Source of the DNA: an uncultured Blautia sp.
GTDB taxonomy: Bacteria > Bacillota > Clostridia > Lachnospirales > Lachnospiraceae
Assembly: GCA_900547615.1 (NCBI GenBank)
Contig: URHH01000023.1
Coordinates: 1-29,589, forward strand
Direction: 5' to 3'
DNA: 29,589 nt
Both the position numbers and the translations under genes were made by a program. Positions 24,677-29,589 of the stretch are shown here, in pieces. The stretch's first letter is position 1. Each line of letters begins with the position of its first letter. Below the pieces are notes generated by a model. The model searched no databases and was not told the DNA's origin. It saw only the letters and a program-made list of their open reading frames with translations.

Positions 24677-24788
24677 TATCTCAGATTACTTTCTCCGTTT
24701 TCTACAGTTTTTATGCATTATTTTTGTGCACTTTTTACATATTCTCTTTCGTTTTTCTTGTTTATCGAAACTAAACGAGCGAAAAAAA

Positions 24789-24817
24789 TTGATTTTTTTC
24801 TTTTGATTTGCTATAAT
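24789..24817 (+). promoter_or_regulatory. Extended -10 promoter of the LacI-type regulator
   Basis: TTGATT at 24789-24794, a 17-base spacer and TATAAT at 24812-24817, preceded by TGC, giving an extended -10. The transcript would have a leader of about 40 bases. CGAAAC/CGAAA motifs lie just upstream and just downstream, which would fit autoregulation. Confidence 0.8.
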
Positions 24818-24864
24818 ATATAAAATTTATCTTGATTCTTCAAAACGAAAGAAAGGCATGTGTT

Positions 24865-25863
24865 ATGGCAACAATACAGGATATTGCTGATAAACTTGGG
24901 GTTTCTAAGGGAACCGTCTCAAAGGCAATCAATAATGCCCCTGACATCAGCGAAACATTACGAAAAACAATTTTAGATACTGCAGTAGAAATGGGATATA
25001 CAAAGCTTCGCAGACAGAAAGGCACTGCGCCAAAGCTCTGTGTCCTTATAGAAAACATGGAATACGAGGAACCACACCAGTTTGGATATGACTTTATTAT
25101 CGGTTTCCGCCAGATGGCAGAACCTGCCGGCTTTGCAGTGGAAGTCGTTCCCATGACTGTTCCATTCCAGAAAAAAACACCTTATGATGTTTTTATGCTT
25201 CAAAACGATTATGTAGGGGCTCTTGTCCTTGGTTTTTCTTTAAACGATCCCTGGATGAAGGATTTCGAGACAAGCCATACCCCCGCTGTTCTGTACGACA
25301 ACTACATTCCTGCCAATCCTTTTATTTCTTCTATCGGAATTGACAACAATGAGGGAATGGAGCTTGCCGTCTCCTGTTTAAAAAAGCAGGGGCATAAAAA
25401 AATCGGCTATTTGAGCAGCGCTCTTGGCTCTCATATTATGCAGGTGCGGCACAAAGCATTTTTTCACGCCATGAAGCAGAATGATCTGCGCGCGGAAGCT
25501 GACTGGGCAGGCGCTTCTTATTATATTACCCAGTGCGTGGAAAAACATTTATCCAGATTTTTGAAAATGGGAATGACCGCTGTGATCTGCAGTCACGATC
25601 TCATTGCCAACGCAGCCATGATCCAGTGCCAGCAGCTCGGATACCACATTCCCAGCGATTTAAGCATTATAGGCTTTGACGATCTTCCCATGTGCGCTTA
25701 TACTTCCCCGCCGCTTACCACCATACGCCAGGACAGGACAGAGCTTGGAAAATGCGGGTATTATGCCATAAACAGCCTTCTGAACAATGTTTCTATCGGA
25801 ACGATTCTTCTTCATGCCCAGCTCATCGAACGAGGCTCCACAGGGGAATGTAAAACTTCTTAA
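24865..25863 (+). CDS. malR: LacI-family transcriptional regulator (MalR-like)
   Basis: A 332-residue regulator. The N-terminal LacI helix-turn-helix is at about 3-22 (TIQDIADKLGVSKGTVSKAI), with the hinge region around 45-58. A periplasmic-binding-protein-like sensor domain runs to the C-terminus, where SIIGFDDLPMCAYTSPPLTT and the RQDRTELG block are typical. The start at 24865 is chosen because GAAAGG lies 8 bases before it and the protein then begins exactly at the HTH; the longer reading to 24832 adds 11 unrelated residues. Being divergent from the maltodextrin operon, it is the likely local repressor, released by a maltodextrin or maltose ligand. Ligand and operator are inferred. Confidence 0.92.
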   Translation: MATIQDIADKLGVSKGTVSKAINNAPDISETLRKTILDTAVEMGYTKLRRQKGTAPKLCVLIENMEYEEPHQFGYDFIIGFRQMAEPAGFAVEVVPMTVPFQKKTPYDVFMLQNDYVGALVLGFSLNDPWMKDFETSHTPAVLYDNYIPANPFISSIGIDNNEGMELAVSCLKKQGHKKIGYLSSALGSHIMQVRHKAFFHAMKQNDLRAEADWAGASYYITQCVEKHLSRFLKMGMTAVICSHDLIANAAMIQCQQLGYHIPSDLSIIGFDDLPMCAYTSPPLTTIRQDRTELGKCGYYAINSLLNNVSIGTILLHAQLIERGSTGECKTS

Positions 25864-25901
25864 AACAGAGTTAAGAGAAAGCCTCTTTTCAATCGCATCA
25901 A

Positions 25902-25950
25902 AAAAACACAGCCGGAAAGCATCTCACTGCTTCAGACTGTGTTTTTCTTT
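25902..25950. terminator. Bidirectional terminator between malR-like gene and MOP flippase gene
   Basis: AAAAACACAG (25902-25911) pairs perfectly with CTGTGTTTTT (25937-25946), and an inner GAAAGCA/TGCTTC pairing extends the stem. T-rich bases follow on the plus strand and A/T bases on the other. The stem begins 3 bases beyond the stop of the minus-strand flippase gene and about 40 bases after the regulator stop, so it serves both. Confidence 0.85.
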
Positions 25951-27571
25951 ATATCAGATTCAGTTTTCCTGCCACACGATAAAGAATCCTTCCTCCCGGA
26001 AGCATAGTCAGTTCCTCTTTTGAAGGCTTGCTCACAAGAAGATATACTATAAAATATACGATCACTGCCAATACTACAGAGACGCAGAGACAGAGGAAGT
26101 TGGAGGGCACAAGGAAGTAAAGTCCGTAATACACGCCGCCTGCCACAAGTCCCATAGGAATAGACGCGATCAGAGGATACAGATACGCCTTTTTCCAGGG
26201 ATTTTTATGACGCATATATTTCTTCATCGCTCTCTCATTTAAGAGACACATCACAACTGCGTATACAACCATTGAAAGTACAATGGCATAGACTCCAAGG
26301 TCTGTCAGAAGCAGAAGCAGCGCCATCACGATCACATCTGCCCCAAGCGCAATAGCCGCATGGATCATAGGAATATTCGGCTTTCCGATTCCCTGAAGGA
26401 CACCGTTTGAAATATTGGAATTTCCGTTTAAGATAATTGTGATTCCTCCGATGATCAGAAGCTGCGCTGCCACTCCGTTTGTCTCCCCGAATATCAGCCT
26501 TGTAACAGGGCCGGCAAGAACGGCAAGTCCCACTGCTGCCGGAATGGAAATGATCATACTGATCCAGGTTGCCCTGTCGATTTTTTCATTTGCCCCTTTT
26601 CTGTCACGCATTGCATAGTGGGCGGAAACCTCCGGTATCATGGAAGTCGGCGCTGTGCTTGCAAGAGTCAGCGGAATATTGATAAGAGTCATAAAATATC
26701 CGTACTCTGCATAAAGCGTCTGAAGCACCGCCTCGTCCATTCCTTTTTTTCCCAGAATGTCCGTGTACATATAGCTGTTGATATATCCGTTTACATTATA
26801 GATAAATGCACTGAAAATAATCGGCATTACGATCAGGATAATGGTTTTCATCACCTGGGAGGTGCTTTCATTTACAGATACCCGATCCCTTCTTATCTTT
26901 CTTCGAATAGTCTTTCTGTTAATGCCGTACACAAAAACCATAAAAAGAAGCGCTGCCAGAACTCCGGCTCCCGTTCCCATTGTGGCTCCCGCCGCTCCCC
27001 AGCTCTGTATCACTTCCTCGCCTTTTCCGCTGTGGGAAGAAATCATAAGAGAAGACATGAGAAGGGCAAAGACAGCCACAAATATCTGCTCTATGATCTG
27101 GGATAGGGAAGTCGGCATCATGTTTCTGTATGCCTGAAAATATCCGCGGAATACCCCAAGTATCCCGGAAAGGAAGATCGTCGGTGCAAGCATCTGAAGG
27201 GCAAGCCTTGCCCCCGCCATTTTATCCGGAACCATAATGGAAGCTCCGAAAAGGCAGAAAAGAGCTACAATACCGCCTGCGATCACGGCATAAAGAAGGG
27301 CACAGTAAAATACCTTCTGGGCATCTCTGTACCTCTTAAACGCAATCTTTTCCGCCATGATTTTCGATACCGCCTGGGGAATGCTGAATGACGCGATCAT
27401 AAGAAGAATGAAATACGCATTCTGGGCATACTGGAAAAGCGCAAAGCTCTGACTTCCAAGCGTAGCGGAAAGGGGGCTTTTGTAAAGCATTCCGATGATC
27501 TTGGAAATCAGCGCCGCCATCATAAGGAACGATGCGTTTTTTACAAGTGTGTTATCATTTTTTTTACTCAT
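25949..27571 (-). CDS. MOP-superfamily flippase (SpoVB/YtgP/MurJ-type polysaccharide biosynthesis protein)
   Basis: A 540-residue polytopic membrane protein with about 14 predicted hydrophobic helices. The N-terminus (NASFLMMAALISKIIGMLYK) and the GVFRGYFQAYRNMMPTSLSQI block are typical of the SpoVB/YtgP branch of the MATE/MOP superfamily. Members of this branch flip undecaprenyl-linked precursors such as lipid II across the membrane during wall or spore-cortex synthesis. Which lipid this one carries cannot be decided from the sequence. It begins 18 bases after the ung stop, in the same direction, so the two are likely co-transcribed; GAGG lies about 12 bases before the ATG, a weak site. It ends at the shared terminator. 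Confidence 0.88.
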   Translation of the reverse strand: MSKKNDNTLVKNASFLMMAALISKIIGMLYKSPLSATLGSQSFALFQYAQNAYFILLMIASFSIPQAVSKIMAEKIAFKRYRDAQKVFYCALLYAVIAGGIVALFCLFGASIMVPDKMAGARLALQMLAPTIFLSGILGVFRGYFQAYRNMMPTSLSQIIEQIFVAVFALLMSSLMISSHSGKGEEVIQSWGAAGATMGTGAGVLAALLFMVFVYGINRKTIRRKIRRDRVSVNESTSQVMKTIILIVMPIIFSAFIYNVNGYINSYMYTDILGKKGMDEAVLQTLYAEYGYFMTLINIPLTLASTAPTSMIPEVSAHYAMRDRKGANEKIDRATWISMIISIPAAVGLAVLAGPVTRLIFGETNGVAAQLLIIGGITIILNGNSNISNGVLQGIGKPNIPMIHAAIALGADVIVMALLLLLTDLGVYAIVLSMVVYAVVMCLLNERAMKKYMRHKNPWKKAYLYPLIASIPMGLVAGGVYYGLYFLVPSNFLCLCVSVVLAVIVYFIVYLLVSKPSKEELTMLPGGRILYRVAGKLNLI

Positions 27572-27589
27572 TACAATCCGTTTCCTCTT

Positions 27590-28264
27590 TTAAATGTTTT
27601 CAATCTGCCAGTCGATCGGCGCAATGCCATGCGCCTCAAAAAAAGCGTTCGCCTGGCTGAAATGCCTGCAGCCGAAAAATCCTCTGTACGCAGAAAGCGG
27701 ACTTGGGTGAGGCGCTTCCAGAACAAGGTGATTCGGGTTATTCAGCATGGAATGCTTCATCTGCGCAGGTCTTCCCCACAAGAGAAATACAATGGGACGG
27801 TCCTGTTCATTTAATATCTGAATGGCAGCGTCCGTAAACTGTTCCCAGCCGATTCCTCTGTGGGAATTTGCCTGATGCGCCCGAACTGTCAGAACGGTAT
27901 TTAAGAGCAGCACACCCTGGCGCGCCCATTTTTCCAGATACCCGTTATTTGGAATATAACAGCCGCAGTCATCATGAAGCTCCTGATAAATATTTACAAG
28001 AGAAGGCGGCGTTTCCACGCCTTTTTTCACAGAAAAACAAAGGCCGTGCGCCTGCCCGTCATTGTGATAAGGGTCCTGTCCCAAAATCACCACTTTCACC
28101 TCATGGAGCGGAGTAAAATGAAAGGCATTAAACATCTCGTCCGGCGGCGGAAAGATTTTTCTTGTTCTGTACTCTTCGTTTACGGTTTTATATAATTTTG
28201 TATAATACGGCTTATGAAACTCATCTTTCAGAGCGTCTAGCCAGTCTCCTGAAATGGGAGCCAT
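27590..28264 (-). CDS. ung: Uracil-DNA glycosylase (family 1)
   Basis: A 224-residue Ung. The water-activating motif VVILGQDPYHNDGQAHGLCF is intact with catalytic D64. The WARQGVLLLNTVLTV block follows. The DNA-intercalating HPSPLSAYRGFFG loop starts at H186. It removes uracil from DNA at the first step of base excision repair. The ATG at 28264 is chosen because AGAGG lies 8 bases upstream; a GTG nine bases earlier overlaps that site. Length matches the family (about 220-230). It leads a two-gene unit with the MOP flippase. Confidence 0.96.
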   Translation of the reverse strand: MAPISGDWLDALKDEFHKPYYTKLYKTVNEEYRTRKIFPPPDEMFNAFHFTPLHEVKVVILGQDPYHNDGQAHGLCFSVKKGVETPPSLVNIYQELHDDCGCYIPNNGYLEKWARQGVLLLNTVLTVRAHQANSHRGIGWEQFTDAAIQILNEQDRPIVFLLWGRPAQMKHSMLNNPNHLVLEAPHPSPLSAYRGFFGCRHFSQANAFFEAHGIAPIDWQIENI

Positions 28265-28321
28265 GTAATTCACCTCTTTGTCCGGCGCATATTACGCCAT
28301 TTTTCATAATTTCATTGTTAC

Positions 28322-28349
28322 AGTATAACGCAAAAACAGACAGTTGCAA
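28322..28349 (-). promoter_or_regulatory. Candidate promoter of ung
   Basis: On the minus strand TTGCAA (28344-28349), a 16-base spacer and TATACT (28322-28327), about 58 bases before the ung ATG. Reasonable but not perfect boxes. Confidence 0.5.
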
Positions 28350-28391
28350 AGAGCTTTCTTTACTTCTGCCTGCTTTTCTTACCATAAAATG

Positions 28392-29589
28392 CTATTTTCT
28401 GTCAAGAGTGAACCAGAATTCTACTCCGTTTTCGTAATTCTGCACACCGAATTTCTGGTCCATTCCCTCCATGATCGCCCTTACGATAGAAAGACCGATG
28501 CCGTTTCCGCCGTACTCTCTTGTTCTCGCCTTATCTACCTTATAGAACTTGCTCCAGAGATTTGGAAGGTCTTCCTCCGGAATAGGCTTTCCTGTGTTAA
28601 AGACAGATACTTTCACCCTGTCTCCTTCCATTTGAAGCTTCAGTTCAATCTGACGTTCTCCTTCCAGATGATTCAAAGCGTTGCTCACATAATTTGTCAC
28701 AACCTCTTCTACCTTAAATTCATCTGCCCATACATAAACAGGAGACTCCTCCTCAAAAATCACATTGGCTTCCTTCTGCTGGATCATGATGTCCATTGTC
28801 TGGAGAACCCCGCGAATGAGAGATACAATATCAAAGCGCTCCATTATCGTCTCATCTTTTCCGGATTCCAGCTGATTTAAGACAAGAAGATTTTTTACCA
28901 GCTTATTCATTTTCGAAGCTTCGTCCATAATAACGTCGCAGTAAAATTCCCTGCTCTCCGGATCATCGGAAATATTTTCTTTTAACCCTTCCGCATATCC
29001 CTGGATAAGCGCGATCGGCGTTTTCAGCTCATGGGAAACATTATCCAGAAATTCCTTTCGCATTTTATCGATTTTTACTTTATCTTCAATATCCTTCTGA
29101 AGCTTAATATTTGCAGATTTCAATTCAGATATGGTGCTCTCAAGCTGCTCTGACATTCTGTTAAAGCTTTCTCCCAGAAGATCGATCTCATTTCCCACGC
29201 TGCTCTCGTATCTTGCGTCAAATTCCAGATCCGACATTCTTCTGGAAAGCTTTGTAAGCTCGCTGATGGGCTTTGTAATCTTATTTGTAAACACCATGAT
29301 GATCATTCCGCTGAACAGCACGATCACAATTCCCACAAAGAAATAAAACTTGTTGGAAATCCCCGCGCTTTCCCGGATACTTTCAAGCGGCGTACGAATC
29401 AGGTAATAGTATCCGTTATCAAACTGTCCCCAGCACTCCACGTAATCCATTCCTGCAAACCGGTCATGGATCTGCTGAATGGTACAGTGCTCGGATTTCC
29501 GCAGGATCTTTCCTTTTGGCTTGTCCTGTTCCAGATCGTAGATGTATCCGAACAGACGAACACGGAGCATATCCTTACTTTCTCCCCAG
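28392..29589 (-). CDS. Sensor histidine kinase, 5' end cut by the window edge
   Basis: The visible part (about 398 codons, frame open to the right edge) holds the end of an extracellular sensor region, a membrane helix (about residues 75-95 counted from the ATG at 29570), a HAMP domain (about 96-148), a coiled coil, and the HisKA domain with NVSHELKTP and phosphoacceptor H180. The HATPase domain has the N box NYVSNALNH, VFNTGKPIP, FYKVDKAR and GGNGIGLSIV. The usual Asp of the first ATP-binding glycine box is Asn here, as in some VanS-like kinases. Most kinases of this type have a first membrane helix before the sensor region, so the true start probably lies beyond the window, though AAGGAT does precede the ATG at 29570. 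Its response regulator is presumably upstream, out of view. Signal unknown. Confidence 0.92.
   Translation of the reverse strand, partial: WGESKDMLRVRLFGYIYDLEQDKPKGKILRKSEHCTIQQIHDRFAGMDYVECWGQFDNGYYYLIRTPLESIRESAGISNKFYFFVGIVIVLFSGMIIMVFTNKITKPISELTKLSRRMSDLEFDARYESSVGNEIDLLGESFNRMSEQLESTISELKSANIKLQKDIEDKVKIDKMRKEFLDNVSHELKTPIALIQGYAEGLKENISDDPESREFYCDVIMDEASKMNKLVKNLLVLNQLESGKDETIMERFDIVSLIRGVLQTMDIMIQQKEANVIFEEESPVYVWADEFKVEEVVTNYVSNALNHLEGERQIELKLQMEGDRVKVSVFNTGKPIPEEDLPNLWSKFYKVDKARTREYGGNGIGLSIVRAIMEGMDQKFGVQNYENGVEFWFTLDRK

Noticed and set aside
24607..24864. Classical catabolite-repression (cre) site
   Set aside because: No stretch fits the usual palindromic consensus well enough; the CGAAAC motifs are direct repeats.

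Overview
The window looks like a chromosomal segment of a gut-type Firmicute, most likely Lachnospiraceae (Blautia/Mediterraneibacter-like). This rests on protein style, strong AGGAGG-type ribosome sites, a 1.4-kb-codon BadF/HgdC-type activase, and a maltodextrin operon without its own ATPase. The genus is an inference; no rRNA or other marker is present.

Left part (1-4.8 kb, all on the minus strand): a mobile-defence style operon reading hsdM -> hsdS -> mntA -> hepT -> tyrosine recombinase -> truncated second hsdS. It combines type I DNA modification/specificity, a nucleotidyltransferase/HEPN toxin-antitoxin pair and a Xer-type recombinase. No hsdR is visible; it may lie past the left edge. 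The recombinase leader can form two mutually exclusive small hairpins, one of which hides its ribosome site.

4.8-5.8 kb: a gene-poor island with four 51-bp tandem repeats, two pairs of diverged dispersed direct repeats and a hairpin with alternative pairing. One repeat copy carries a good sigma-A promoter that reads into the next gene.

5.8-10.1 kb (plus strand): one 1416-codon double-ASKHA 2-hydroxyacyl-CoA dehydratase activase-like protein of unknown substrate. It ends at a strong stem-loop shared with the convergent operon.

10.1-24.6 kb (minus strand): a nine-gene operon for maltodextrin uptake and glycogen/maltodextrin breakdown: malE-malF-malG-pulA-GH133 debranching enzyme-glgP-malQ-neopullulanase-malL. 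Gaps are 20 bases or less, with one 4-base overlap. Imported or stored alpha-glucans would be debranched (PulA, GH133), phosphorolysed (GlgP), disproportionated (MalQ), and short or branched ends hydrolysed (GH13_20, GH13_31). No MalK-type ATPase is encoded here. A divergent LacI-type regulator (malR-like, 24865-25863) faces it across a 258-base control region with recognisable promoters in both directions and repeated CGAAAC motifs.

25.9-29.6 kb (minus strand): a MurJ/SpoVB-type MOP flippase gene downstream of ung (uracil-DNA glycosylase), then the 3' part of a sensor histidine kinase cut by the right edge. I saw no tRNA, rRNA, CRISPR array or insertion sequence.
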